From assembly GCA_036477795.1 (NCBI GenBank), contig JAZGDL010000466.1, positions 1 to 28,522 on the forward strand: a stretch of 28,522 bases of DNA. The letters run 5' to 3'. The DNA comes from JAZGDL01 sp036477795. GTDB lineage: Bacteria; Planctomycetota; Phycisphaerae; UBA1845. Position 1 is the first letter of the stretch. The number at the start of each line of letters is the position of its first letter. Made by a program: the position numbers and the translations under genes. The notes beneath the pieces are model-generated. The model was not told the origin of the DNA and made no database searches. It was given only the letters and a program-made list of their open reading frames with translations. This document shows positions 1 to 7,925 of this stretch, piece by piece.

Positions 1-551
1 GTCTCCACACCGTCGCAGAACAGCAGGTTGTCGCAGTTGGCGTCGTTGGGCGTGTTCACCACGACGTCGAGCACCTCGTCGCAGGAGTCGTCCGTACAGG
101 CCACCCCGTCGTCGATCACCGGCGGCGTACCTGCCTGGCAGGTGTCGGTCAGCGTATCACACGTCTCCGCCCCGTTGCAGAACAGCCCGTCATCGCAGTC
201 CCCGGCGACCAGACACTCCACGCAAACGTCAGCCGCCTCGTCACACACCGGCAGCAGCGGATTGGTGCAGGGGCTGGTACCCGCCTGGCAATCCAGCAAC
301 GCGTCGCAGGTCTCCGCACCGTCGCAGAACAGCAGGTTGTCGCAGTTGGCGTCGTTGGCCGCGTTCACGCAACCGGTAATAGGATCCGCCAGCGGATTCG
401 CAGGGTCACATAGGTCGGTGGTGCAGCCGACCCCATCGTCACAATCCAGGTTAGTCACACACTGTTGGGCCTTGCATGGAAGCGCAGACAAAGCCAAGAC
501 CGCGAAACCAACCGCCACAGCCGGAAACGGCTGTCTCGTTGAGTAGGTCAC
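1..551 (-). CDS. Cys-rich secreted repeat protein, N-terminal part (runs off the window)
   Basis: Reading the minus strand from a GTG at 551 gives an open frame to the window edge (183 residues seen). The start is chosen because a perfect GGAGGG ribosome site lies six bases upstream and a good signal peptide follows at once (Arg-containing n-region, hydrophobic AVAVGFAVLALSAL, cleavage near CKAQ). The mature part is rich in paired Cys and Asp: units of the type DCDDGLFCNGAETCD recur, and NDANCDNLLFCDG occurs twice. These units are typical of large secreted or surface proteins in Planctomycetes and Myxobacteria; the regular Cys spacing suggests small disulfide-bonded modules, possibly Ca-binding through the Asp runs. 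The rest lies outside the window, so total length and any anchor are unknown. The function is not known. Confidence 0.8.
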   Translation of the reverse strand, partial: MTYSTRQPFPAVAVGFAVLALSALPCKAQQCVTNLDCDDGVGCTTDLCDPANPLADPITGCVNAANDANCDNLLFCDGAETCDALLDCQAGTSPCTNPLLPVCDEAADVCVECLVAGDCDDGLFCNGAETCDTLTDTCQAGTPPVIDDGVACTDDSCDEVLDVVVNTPNDANCDNLLFCDGVE

Positions 552-1036
552 TGATGTCCCTCCTCCCCAAAATTTGGCGCGAACGCCTATATCGCAGGCC
601 CGGTCTTGATTGCCGGTCCATGCGCCAGCGTAGCTCTGACCCCGCCGCATGAGAAAAGCCCTGCCTCGATCCCTTACACCAGTACGGTTATGCGCTCAGA
701 ATCCTAACCGCAACGCCACCGCTTATTCTAGGAGTATACACGATTGGGGGCAAAATCCAACACAATCAGCTTAGTCTTATAATTACTCCCAGGTTCAGTA
801 TGATTGATGACGCTTCGATGGTCCAATGACTGAGACAGGCAGTGTGGGGTGCGTGGCACAACCTTCGCCCGTACAAGGATTTTTTTTAAGGCCCCACTTG
901 CCCCCTAATACCGACCTGGCGGCGCCGGGCACTGGGTCTGCGGGCCGTTGCCTGGTCCAGACGCGTGGTCCGCACGGCGGACCCTCCCCTGCTGCCCGCT
1001 CCCTTACGGTCGCGGCTCGGATTGGCACAGCGGACC
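552..1036. other. Intergenic region without a supported gene
   Basis: This 485-base stretch separates two minus-strand genes. It holds the candidate promoter at 733-760 and a decayed copy of the GTAGGGTCCGC element at 965-1040. An eight-T run lies near 881-888. The short frames crossing it show no conserved motif or ribosome site and are not called. Confidence 0.6.
733..760 (-). promoter_or_regulatory. Candidate sigma-70 promoter for the Cys-rich protein
   Basis: On the minus strand, TTGGAT is followed after 16 bases by TATACT. The -10 box is near consensus and is followed by TCC, as in the promoter of the CheY-like gene at 24800-24828. A transcript from here would have a leader of about 175 bases. 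The -35 box is weak. Confidence 0.4.
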
Positions 1037-1040
1037 CTAC
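965..1040. repeat. Degenerate copy of the 74-bp GTAGGGTCCGC inverted-repeat element
   Basis: The left part, GTGGTCCGCACGGCGGACCC, matches the 3' arm of the complete elements at 8103-8221 and 16804-16877. The right end, CAGCGGACCCTAC, matches their terminus. The centre is unlike the other copies. The last bases contain the TAG stop (read on minus) of the cyclophilin gene. The left flank, CTGGTCCAGACGCG, resembles the left flank of the copy at 8103. Confidence 0.6.
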
Positions 1041-2035
1041 TGCTGGTCGCGAGGGATGTTGGTGACCCGCATGCTGCGAATCAGGACCCGATCGAGGGGC
1101 CTGCCCTCATCGTCGGTGGATAGGGCCATCAGCGCGTCAAGCGTCTCGTATGAATCGTCGCCGAAGAGCTTTCCGAAGACCGTGTACCTGCCGTCCCACT
1201 CCCGAACGCGGGTATTGCAGATGAAGAACTGGCAACTGGCTGAATTGGGATCGTCGTCGACCAGGGCCATACTCACCATGCCGCGGGTTTGCGACCGGTC
1301 GCTGATCTCCGCTTCAAGCTTCACGCCGTCAGGGCGGATGCCGGTGCCGTCCCCGTTGGGACACCCTCCCTGAATGAAATAGCCGGTCTCGATACGGTGG
1401 AAACCCAGATTGTTATAGAACCCCTTCTGGGCCAATTCGACAAAGTTGTCAACGTGGTTGGGCGCGTCCTCGTAGAAGAACCGGATGGTCATGGGGCCGT
1501 GATCGGTGCTGATCTCAGCCTGCTTCAGCGGGGCCACCCGAATGAGCAAGACGTTGGACTGGATACTGCCGCCGTAGGGGGCCCAGGTAATCCGGTAATC
1601 GCCGGGCGTCCGCAGCGCCGGGTAGTGCTCTCGCACGTCGATCGTGGTTCCGATGGTTCCGTGTCCGGCCAAGGTGACCACCGGCGTCTTGGCGGGTGGA
1701 TGATAGCCGTTGGCGACGTGCCATGTACGATTGCTTTCGTTCCGGATGGTCAAAGCCTCAAACGCTTTGCCGCTGAACACGTGCGAAAGCGGCAGGCCCA
1801 TCTGTTCGCCGGCAATGACCGGTTCCGTGCCGGGCACGTACAGGGCTATCAGCTCATCCGACGTATTTTGGATCCTGAATTCCACCAGGATCGGTGCACC
1901 GGCGTTGACGTGGCGACGCTGGCTGAATAGTTGTGCTTGAAGTTGTCCGTCGCCGGTAGTCTGGGCGAATGCGCCGCATGTCGGCACCAGAACTGCACAC
2001 GCCAGTATGTGGAACGGGTGTTTGATAGCCATCAT
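1037..2035 (-). CDS. Secreted cyclophilin-type peptidyl-prolyl cis-trans isomerase
   Basis: 332 residues. A signal peptide (KHPFHILACAVLVPTCGAFA) is followed by a beta-rich region (about 30-170) that looks like an immunoglobulin-type domain, with VEFRIQNTSDELIAL and a late GDYRITW. The cyclophilin domain spans about 172-330 and shows the family signatures: DNFVELAQKGFYNNLGFHRI, FIQGGCPNGDGTG, GMVSMA, SASCQFFI and YTVFGKL. It should catalyse prolyl isomerisation during folding of exported proteins in the periplasm. The ATG start (ATGATG) fits the signal peptide, although no strong ribosome site is visible. The stop codon lies in the end of a palindromic element. It is transcribed divergently from the ABC operon. 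Confidence 0.9.
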   Translation of the reverse strand: MMAIKHPFHILACAVLVPTCGAFAQTTGDGQLQAQLFSQRRHVNAGAPILVEFRIQNTSDELIALYVPGTEPVIAGEQMGLPLSHVFSGKAFEALTIRNESNRTWHVANGYHPPAKTPVVTLAGHGTIGTTIDVREHYPALRTPGDYRITWAPYGGSIQSNVLLIRVAPLKQAEISTDHGPMTIRFFYEDAPNHVDNFVELAQKGFYNNLGFHRIETGYFIQGGCPNGDGTGIRPDGVKLEAEISDRSQTRGMVSMALVDDDPNSASCQFFICNTRVREWDGRYTVFGKLFGDDSYETLDALMALSTDDEGRPLDRVLIRSMRVTNIPRDQQ

Positions 2036-2302
2036 GGGTAAGCCCGGGGCAATCTGTGGGACCGGCTTTCCAGCCGGTCAAACGACAGGCTGGAAAGCCT
2101 GTCCCACACGCGTGGTATCACAGAGTATTCGTCCGGTCTTTTCTCGGCCAGTAGGGGCCGATCGGTCCATCATTCTCGCGGTAAATCCTCATTTGTCCAT
2201 ACCTTAGGACAACTTAAGGGCTCGCGCGGAGACCTTCTGCCGGAGCCTGCGCCCCTGAATGATACCCGCCCGACACCGGTCGGTTGCAGGCTTGGTGCCG
2301 GC
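2036..2302. other. Divergent intergenic region between cyclophilin and ABC operon
   Basis: Besides the 52-bp palindrome at 2056-2107, no clear promoter was found for either gene. I looked for a cobalamin riboswitch because of the downstream importer and saw no B12-box pattern. Confidence 0.5.
2056..2107. repeat. 52-bp palindromic repeat, GTGGGACCGGCTTTCC family, copy 1
   Basis: The two halves (GTGGGACCGGCTTTCCAGCC and GGCTGGAAAGCCTGTCCCAC) form a long imperfect hairpin. It is identical in 51 of 52 positions to the copy inside the phosphatase gene at 13496-13547. A decayed relative lies at 24148-24214. Confidence 0.9.
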
Positions 2303-3298
2303 TTGACCCGTGCCGCCAGTTGGGGGAGAAAGGCACGGAGGCACGAAGGCACGGAGGCACGGAGGGGGAGAAAGGCACAAAGGGAATCGCCAATCGTCAA
2401 TCGTCAATCGTCAATCGTCAATACGATATGGTTTGTGTTCGTGCTGTCGGCGGGCTGCTCCGAACGGGCTCCGGCAAAGTCAGCCGCCGCCGCGGGCACC
2501 CCCTCATGTTCGCGCGTGATTGCGCTGGCCCCCAATGCGGCTGAAATCATCTGTGGCCTGGAGGCCTGTGACCTCCTGGTTGGCGTGAGCAGCTTCTGCA
2601 AATTCCCACCCCAACTGGATGGGGTGCCCAAGATCGGCGGGCTGCGAGATCCCGATCTCGAGGTCATACTTACGTTGAAGCCGGACCTCGTGATCCTCAG
2701 GGGCCAAACCGGTCCTACCCGCCGACTCTGCCTCGATCGTGGTATTCCCGTATACGACGACAAGGTCGAGTCGCTGCACGATCTGTACACCACCATAACC
2801 GACCTCGGGCGACTGGTCGGCAGGCAGACTGAAGCAGTTGCCATGATTGATCTGATCAAGAGCGAGTTGCAGGCGGTCGCCCGGCGCGTCGCCGGCCTGG
2901 GCCGCCCCAAAGTGCTCTTCACCCTGCGAAGCCCGCAAACACTTTCCAACGTCTTCACAACGGGCAACAGGACGTTCATATCCGAGCTCATCGAAATCGC
3001 CGGCGGGCGAAACATCTTTGCTGATTCTGAGGTGCTTTACCCGGCGGCCAGTCTTGAGGAGATAGTGGCCCGCAACCCGGACGTCATCATCGAGGCCATG
3101 ACGTCGGACCAGCTCGGCGACCAGCAGCGCCGCCAACTCCTCGATCAGTGGCGCAAACTGGGCCCTGTTACAGCCGTGCGAACGGGACGTGTGCATTTCG
3201 TGACCGACGGGCACTTCACCATTCCTTCCCAGCGTGTCACGCTGACCGCCCGGACCTTGATGAGTATCATACACCCGGAGGCTGCCGCCGGTGACTGA
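2303..3298 (+). CDS. ABC transporter substrate-binding lipoprotein, BtuF/FepB-like
   Basis: The mature domain is a typical cluster A (helical backbone) binding protein for cobalamin or ferric chelates: RVIALAPNAAEIICGLEACDLLVGVSSFC, a KIGGLRDPDLEVILTLKPDLVI block, and late FISELIEIAGGRNIF and NPDVIIEA. A hydrophobic stretch (WFVFVLSAGC) ends in a lipobox with Cys at codon 2456-2458, so the protein should be anchored to a membrane facing the permease. The start is uncertain: no ATG lies in frame near the signal peptide, and the frame runs upstream through octamer and heptamer repeats to a TTG at 2303, giving an odd 51-residue n-region rich in Arg and Gly. The 3' end overlaps the ATPase start by eight bases. 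The substrate cannot be fixed from sequence; no outer-membrane receptor is present here. Confidence 0.85.
   Translation: MTRAASWGRKARRHEGTEARRGRKAQRESPIVNRQSSIVNTIWFVFVLSAGCSERAPAKSAAAAGTPSCSRVIALAPNAAEIICGLEACDLLVGVSSFCKFPPQLDGVPKIGGLRDPDLEVILTLKPDLVILRGQTGPTRRLCLDRGIPVYDDKVESLHDLYTTITDLGRLVGRQTEAVAMIDLIKSELQAVARRVAGLGRPKVLFTLRSPQTLSNVFTTGNRTFISELIEIAGGRNIFADSEVLYPAASLEEIVARNPDVIIEAMTSDQLGDQQRRQLLDQWRKLGPVTAVRTGRVHFVTDGHFTIPSQRVTLTARTLMSIIHPEAAAGD
2332..2418 (+). repeat. Tandem 8-mer and 7-mer repeats at the N-terminus of the binding protein
   Basis: Four copies of an octamer (GGCACGGA, one as GGCACGAA) occupy 2332-2363. Four perfect copies of the heptamer CAATCGT occupy 2391-2418. Neither unit is a multiple of three, so gain or loss of one unit would change the frame relative to any upstream start codon. 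Confidence 0.9.
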
Positions 3299-4097
3299 AG
3301 ATACCTTGCTGCAACTGGTGGGGGTGCGATTCGGCTACCCGCGCTGCGAAACCTTTCTGGGGCCGGTCGATATCACGCTCCCCGCAGGCGGTATGCTCGC
3401 GGTGGTCGGCCCCAACGGTGCGGGCAAGAGCACGTTGTTGCGTATTGTGGTGGGACTGTTGAAGCCCGGTGAGGGAACGGTGCGTCTGTCCGGGCGACTT
3501 GTTGACCGGCTGCGTGCACGGCAGCGAGCCGCGTCAATCGCCTTTGTACCCCAGCGTCCGGACGCCCCGGCGGGTCTCATCGCCCGGGACGTGGTTCTGT
3601 TGGGACGCTTCCCTCATCGTCCCTTTGCGTTCTTTGACTCGGCTGAAGATCACCGCATCTCAGAGCGGGCCATGCGTACCACCGGCACCGAGCAGTTCGC
3701 CGATCGTTCCCTGGACACCATCTCCGCCGGCGAGCAACAGCGCGTGCACATCGCTGCCGCGATCGCTCAACAGCCGAGATTGCTGGTGCTCGACGAGCCC
3801 ACTTCGGCACTCGATCCCTATCACCAGATCAGCATCTTCCGCGTGAGCAAGCGGCTGTGTGCCGACCGTGGGGTGGCCGTCGTCGTTGCCACGCACGATC
3901 TCAACCTAGCCGGGCAGTTCGCCGACAAGATTCTCCTGCTCAACCAGGGCAAAGTGGCGTCGTACGGCGATGCCCAACAGGTGATACGTCCTGACGTGCT
4001 CGATCCGGTTTACGGCGTATCGTTCCGCAGCTTTCCCAGCACGCCGGGCCGCCCCGCCTGGGTCCTGCCGGCTGCTTCGGTGGCGGAAGCATCATGA
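3291..4097 (+). CDS. ABC transporter ATP-binding protein, BtuD/FecE-like
   Basis: 268 residues, starting with GTG inside the end of the binding-protein gene (stop and start overlap, implying translational coupling). Walker A is GPNGAGKST (40-48), the Q-loop is FVPQRP, the signature is ISAGEQQR (143-150, Ala in place of the usual Gly), Walker B is LLVLDEP (163-169), and the H-loop is in VVVATHDLN. It powers import by the permease encoded next. The best family match from motifs is the FecE/BtuD/FhuC group serving FecCD-type permeases. The last four bases form an ATGA overlap with the permease gene. Confidence 0.95.
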   Translation: MTEDTLLQLVGVRFGYPRCETFLGPVDITLPAGGMLAVVGPNGAGKSTLLRIVVGLLKPGEGTVRLSGRLVDRLRARQRAASIAFVPQRPDAPAGLIARDVVLLGRFPHRPFAFFDSAEDHRISERAMRTTGTEQFADRSLDTISAGEQQRVHIAAAIAQQPRLLVLDEPTSALDPYHQISIFRVSKRLCADRGVAVVVATHDLNLAGQFADKILLLNQGKVASYGDAQQVIRPDVLDPVYGVSFRSFPSTPGRPAWVLPAASVAEAS

Positions 4098-5140
4098 GCC
4101 CGCGTGTGTTTTCGGCCTCGCGCTTTGCAAAACACGTCGGGGCAGGTGTGGTTGTGGTGGCCTTGCTGATCGCGATCAGCCCCGGCATCGGCTCCCAACC
4201 CATCGGCGTGATTGAAGCCTGGAAGCACTGGTCCGACACCGACTCGTCGGTTTACTACATCGCCTTTCAGCTCCGGCTGCCAGCCGCTTTGAAGGCACTC
4301 GTCGCCGGTTTCAGCTTGTCGCTGGCCGGTGCCGCGTATCAGACACTCTTCCGCAACGTGTTGGCCACCCCCTACACATTGGGCATCGCCAGCGGCGGCT
4401 CGCTGGGCGCCCTGATGGCCTTCAAGTTTGGACTTACTGGTGTAATGCTGGGACTGCCGGGCGAGGCATGGTGCGCGTTCCTCGGCTGCTCCGTGGTGGT
4501 CGCTCTGGTTTTTCTGATGGCCGGCAGCAGACACCGTATTGCCGGCAACACCCTGGTTCTGGGCGGTGTGACCATCGGGCTCTTCTGCTCGGCTATGATG
4601 ATGTTCGTCACATATCTCGCCGATGTCCGCGAAACGTTCTTCATCGTGCGTTGGATGATGGGCAGCTTGGAAACCGTGGGCCATGTAGAGGTCCCCCGAA
4701 TACTCATCCCCCTGAGCGTGTCCTGGCTGGTATTGTTTGCCTACAGTCGCTCGCTGAACCAGTTTGATCTGGGGGAGGAGATGGCGGCGTCTCGCGGTGT
4801 CCGCCCCGCGACGATTTACATGACGTGCATCGGCTCCGCGTCCCTGGCCACCGCCTGCATCGTGTCCATTTGCGGTCCCATCGGTTTTGTGGGTTTGATC
4901 GTCCCCCAGGCGGTCCGGCTGGTGCTGGGCCGGGATCATCGCCTGCTGCTGCCCACGGCGGCTTTATGGGGCGGCGCATTCTTGATCGTCTGCAACTGGT
5001 TGACCCACCTGGTTCCCGGATGGTACAGCCGGCTGGTTGGGCTCAACATCGCCCCGTTTCCACTTCCCATAGGCGTGATGACCGCCGTGATCGGTGCGCC
5101 GGTGTTCATGTTCATGCTGTGGCATCGAGGACGCCCGTAA
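4094..5140 (+). CDS. ABC transporter permease, FecCD/BtuC family
   Basis: 348 residues with about nine or ten hydrophobic helices, as usual for this family. Diagnostic blocks are FQLRLPAALKALVAGFSLSL, AAYQTLFRNVLATPYTLGIA with GGSLGA, and GPIGFVGLIVPQAVRL near 255-270. It forms the inner-membrane channel for the binding protein and ATPase just upstream and completes a minimal btuFDC-like or fecBCDE-like operon. The start overlaps the ATPase stop as ATGA. No TonB-dependent receptor, cobalamin-salvage or iron gene lies nearby, so cobalamin against ferric siderophore cannot be decided. Confidence 0.93.
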   Translation: MSPRVFSASRFAKHVGAGVVVVALLIAISPGIGSQPIGVIEAWKHWSDTDSSVYYIAFQLRLPAALKALVAGFSLSLAGAAYQTLFRNVLATPYTLGIASGGSLGALMAFKFGLTGVMLGLPGEAWCAFLGCSVVVALVFLMAGSRHRIAGNTLVLGGVTIGLFCSAMMMFVTYLADVRETFFIVRWMMGSLETVGHVEVPRILIPLSVSWLVLFAYSRSLNQFDLGEEMAASRGVRPATIYMTCIGSASLATACIVSICGPIGFVGLIVPQAVRLVLGRDHRLLLPTAALWGGAFLIVCNWLTHLVPGWYSRLVGLNIAPFPLPIGVMTAVIGAPVFMFMLWHRGRP

Positions 5141-5148
5141 AGTTCTTG

Positions 5149-5177
5149 TTGCGTTAACCTCCCGCTTTTCCTACAAT
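5149..5177 (+). promoter_or_regulatory. Sigma-70-like promoter of the HNH gene
   Basis: TTGCGT (5149-5154) and TACAAT (5172-5177) are separated by 17 bases. They sit just after the permease stop and upstream of an inverted repeat and a GGAGG site, giving the HNH gene a start separate from the importer operon. Confidence 0.55.
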
Positions 5178-5180
5178 ACA

Positions 5181-5240
5181 GAAAGCGGTCAGCGTTCCGT
5201 GATCTGGCTGATTGCTGAAAGCTGACCGCTGAACGCTTTC
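5181..5240. repeat. Imperfect inverted repeat in the HNH leader
   Basis: GAAAGCGGTCAGC at the left and GCTGACCGCTGAACGCTTTC at the right can fold together as an imperfect hairpin, immediately downstream of the promoter. The GGAGG at 5246-5250 follows within six bases, so the hairpin could influence translation or be another repeat family member. Confidence 0.6.
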
Positions 5241-5323
5241 AGAACGGAGGTAAGATCTTCGCATTCGCACAGGCTATTCCAAGCGGGCAAGGCGGGTTTT
5301 CGGCACTGAACTGCCACGTCCTC

Positions 5324-5932
5324 ATGCTCAACGCGCATTACGTAGCTTTGCGCGTGGTCAGCGTACCGCGCGCATTTGCCCTGCTGCTGAAGCGTAATAC
5401 GTCCAACCAGCCCGTCGCCGAGGTCGTTCATGTTGAGGATGGCCGATATGTGTCCTATAACTTCGACGACTGGTGCGAGCTGAGCGAGTTTCATCGCGAA
5501 TTCGAGCCGGCTCATCACGATTGGATTCGCACGGTGCGCTTTGACCTGACTGTCCCGCGCATCATTCGGGTTCTTGATTTCAAGAAAGTCCCCCGGCAGA
5601 CGGTCAAGCTTAACCGCCGAAACATCTTTGCCCGCGACCGCAGCCGATGCCAATACTGCGGCAAGAAGTTCCCCACCAGCGAGTTGAGCCTGGACCACGT
5701 CGTCCCCAGGTCACAGAATGGTATCAACACCTGGGAGAACATCGTATGCTGCTGCGTCAAGTGCAACGTCCGCAAGGGCGGCCGTACTCCGCAACGCGCC
5801 GGCATGAAGCTCATCACCAAACCCGTCAGGCCGGCGCAAAGCCCCGTGCTGCACATCAGATTGTCCAACGCGAAATACCACTCCTGGCGCCAGTTTCTCG
5901 ATCAAGCCTACTGGAACGTGGAACTCAAATGA
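5324..5932 (+). CDS. HNH endonuclease family protein
   Basis: 202 residues from the first ATG. The C-terminal half has an HNH zinc finger and nuclease fold: CQYCGKKF, then LSLDHVVPRSQNGINTWEN (the DH-V-P and N residues) and CCVKCNVRKGG, with the CxxC pairs that bind structural zinc. The N-terminal region (LNAHYVALRVVSVPRAFALL) is the conserved lead-in seen in short HNH proteins of Planctomycetes and Cyanobacteria. Substrate unknown; such stand-alone HNH proteins are annotated only generally. The start is doubtful: family-like sequence (SALNCHVLMLN) continues in frame upstream of the ATG, and a strong GGAGG at 5246-5250 is followed four bases later by an in-frame ATC (5255), with CTG at 5306 as another option. 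Confidence 0.85.
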   Translation: MLNAHYVALRVVSVPRAFALLLKRNTSNQPVAEVVHVEDGRYVSYNFDDWCELSEFHREFEPAHHDWIRTVRFDLTVPRIIRVLDFKKVPRQTVKLNRRNIFARDRSRCQYCGKKFPTSELSLDHVVPRSQNGINTWENIVCCCVKCNVRKGGRTPQRAGMKLITKPVRPAQSPVLHIRLSNAKYHSWRQFLDQAYWNVELK

Positions 5933-6120
5933 GCGTCCCATAAGACGTACGGGTTCCAGGCCATGCTTCGCGGCGGACGACAAGTCCGAGAGTTGGCCTG
6001 ACCGCGCTTTTCTGTTGAGCATGTCGGTGCGATGCCCGATGAAACCCAAATGGCCCGGTTGGCCCAACGCCCGGCTCCGGCTGTGCGCAGGCTAAATGCT
6101 CGTTCTTGCTCGGAATTTGA

Positions 6121-7731
6121 ATGCCCCATCCCTGCGACATATGCATCATCGAAGGTAACGTCGACCAACGCGCGTCGATCTTCAGTATTCTCAGAAACGC
6201 CGGCTATACGTGCCAGGCGGTGTCGGACGGCAAAGCCGGCCTGGCACTGATGCAGGAATGCGACCCCAAGATCGTCATTTCGGCGCGGGAGCTTCCCCAA
6301 TTGGACGGGTTGGAGCTCTGCACCAGATTACGGGAAAGTGCGGAGTCGGCGTCGACCTTCTTCTTGATGACCATGTCTCATCTCGACCCGCAGGAGCAAG
6401 AGCGGGCCCTCAAAGCGGGCGTTGATGAGTGCTTGGCCAAGCCCATTGACCAAGGGTACCTGCTGACCCTGGTACGCATCGGAACGCGCATATCGGAAGC
6501 CAATCGACGTCTGCGCCGAGCCGCCATCACTGACGGGCTGACGGGTCTGTACAACCATGATTATATCACCACGGTCATTGATCGCGAGCTGGGCCGGGCA
6601 CGTCGGTACGGCAACCGGCTGTCTTTGATCATGCTGGATCTGGACTTTTTCAAAGCGGTCAACGACACCTTCGGCCACCTGGCGGGCAACGCCACGCTTG
6701 TGGAAGTCGCCCGCATATTGAACGAAAGCGTACGCGAGTTCGACGCCGTGGGGCGGTACGGCGGGGAGGAATTCGCCATCGTCGCGCCCGAGGCGAGCCT
6801 GGAGGACGCCGTGGCTATCAGCCAACGCATACGGCTGGCCATCGCCGACACGCTGCATATTCCCCAATTGCACGATCATCAGGTCACCGCTTCCTTGGGG
6901 GTGGCCACCGCCGATGACCTGCGGGTGCGCTCACCCGCCGACCTGATCGATCTGGCTGATCGTGCGCTGTACGCCGCAAAAAACGGCGGCCGAAACCGGG
7001 TGGCCACGCCCGAAGACTTTGTCAGCGAGGAGTGCAACAATCAGATCGAGCGGGAGGAGGTCGAAGCTTTGCGCAAGCGGGTCGCGGTGCTCGGCGTGCA
7101 GGCCAAGGACGTGTGCCTGCAGAGCGTGTCATCACTCGTACAAGCGCTCGAGGAAAAGGACCCCTTCACCGCCAAGCACTCGCTCAACGTGTCCTACTAT
7201 AGCGAGATGATCGCCAAGACCATGGGGCTCAACGACGCACTGACCCAGACCATCCGCCACGCCGGCCTGCTTCACGATGTCGGAAAGGTCGGCATTCCCG
7301 ATAGAATCCTCATGAAGCCGGCGGGCCTCTCGGACATCGAAGCGATAGTGATGCAGCAGGTCCCCGCGATTACCGTGCGGATCCTGGACCATCTCCGCAT
7401 CCTGGAGAGCGAGATGCACATCATCCGGCACCAGCGGGAGTATTATGACGGGTCGGGTTATCCGGATCGGCTGCTGGGGGAGCAGATTCCCATCGGCTCG
7501 CGTATCGTGCTGGTCGCCAACGCCTTCGACGCCATGACCACCGACCGGGTCTACCGCCGCTGCCGCTCCATCAAAGAGGGACTTGCGGAACTGTCCCGGA
7601 CGGCCGGCACACAGTTTGATCCCAAGGTGATGCAAGCGGCGACCTCTTTCGCCAACAGTCACTACGACGACATTCGTAAGCGGATTCGCTCGACCGCCGA
7701 TGCACTTCGCTCGCCGGAGCTGGCTTTCTGA
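6121..7731 (+). CDS. Receiver-GGDEF-HD-GYP cyclic-di-GMP signalling protein
   Basis: 536 residues. A receiver-like domain (about 5-120) has Ala55 where the phospho-Asp should be (IVISARELP) and lacks the paired acidic residues near the N-terminus, but keeps the AKP lysine. The GGDEF domain (about 135-295) has an intact active site, GGEEF at 214-218, and an I-site RxxD (R205-D208) at the right distance, so it should make c-di-GMP and be inhibited by it. The HD-GYP domain (about 330-515) keeps H353, HD (385-386) and DGSGYP, but predicted metal ligands are replaced: V414, Q438, R439 and N467 (VANAFDAM in place of VADAFDAM). It is therefore probably a cyclase with a non-catalytic or altered HD-GYP module. 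It appears to be monocistronic. Confidence 0.92.
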   Translation: MPHPCDICIIEGNVDQRASIFSILRNAGYTCQAVSDGKAGLALMQECDPKIVISARELPQLDGLELCTRLRESAESASTFFLMTMSHLDPQEQERALKAGVDECLAKPIDQGYLLTLVRIGTRISEANRRLRRAAITDGLTGLYNHDYITTVIDRELGRARRYGNRLSLIMLDLDFFKAVNDTFGHLAGNATLVEVARILNESVREFDAVGRYGGEEFAIVAPEASLEDAVAISQRIRLAIADTLHIPQLHDHQVTASLGVATADDLRVRSPADLIDLADRALYAAKNGGRNRVATPEDFVSEECNNQIEREEVEALRKRVAVLGVQAKDVCLQSVSSLVQALEEKDPFTAKHSLNVSYYSEMIAKTMGLNDALTQTIRHAGLLHDVGKVGIPDRILMKPAGLSDIEAIVMQQVPAITVRILDHLRILESEMHIIRHQREYYDGSGYPDRLLGEQIPIGSRIVLVANAFDAMTTDRVYRRCRSIKEGLAELSRTAGTQFDPKVMQAATSFANSHYDDIRKRIRSTADALRSPELAF

Positions 7732-7925
7732 CCGCCACCGGCCGTACCACGCACCGGGGCGTTGGCTGGGTGGCCCACCTCGTTTCGAGGTGGGGGACAC
7801 GATGATCCACGCGCCAACGTCGGACCTTGTCGTATCATCCAGCCCCCACCTTCAAAGAAGGTGGGGCACCCCCTGCCGAAAGTGTCACGCACCGCCACCT
7901 GCCGTACCACGCACCGGGGCGTTGA
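7731..7925. repeat. Pair of 34-bp direct repeats flanking two hairpins
   Basis: A segment containing CCGTACCACGCACCGGGGCG occurs at 7731-7764 and again at 7891-7924 with one mismatch. Between them lie two perfect or near-perfect hairpins: CCCACCTCGTTTCGAGGTGG (7774-7794) and CCCCACCTTCAAAGAAGGTG (7844-7866). The first repeat begins at the stop codon of the GGDEF gene. Confidence 0.85.

Noticed and set aside
778..783. TATAAT box on the plus strand
   Set aside because: No -35 match at a proper distance and no plus-strand gene follows.
2110..2302. Cobalamin riboswitch upstream of the BtuF-like gene
   Set aside because: GGAGACC at 2229-2235 recalls the end of a B12 riboswitch, but no B12 box, core or pairing partners are present.
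2391..2418. CRISPR-like array in the CAATCGT repeats
   Set aside because: The units are 7 bases, directly tandem and without spacers; it is a microsatellite-type repeat.
5189..5698. 169-codon minus-strand frame over the HNH gene
   Set aside because: It is the shadow of the HNH coding sequence, and its last residues are translated hairpin repeat.
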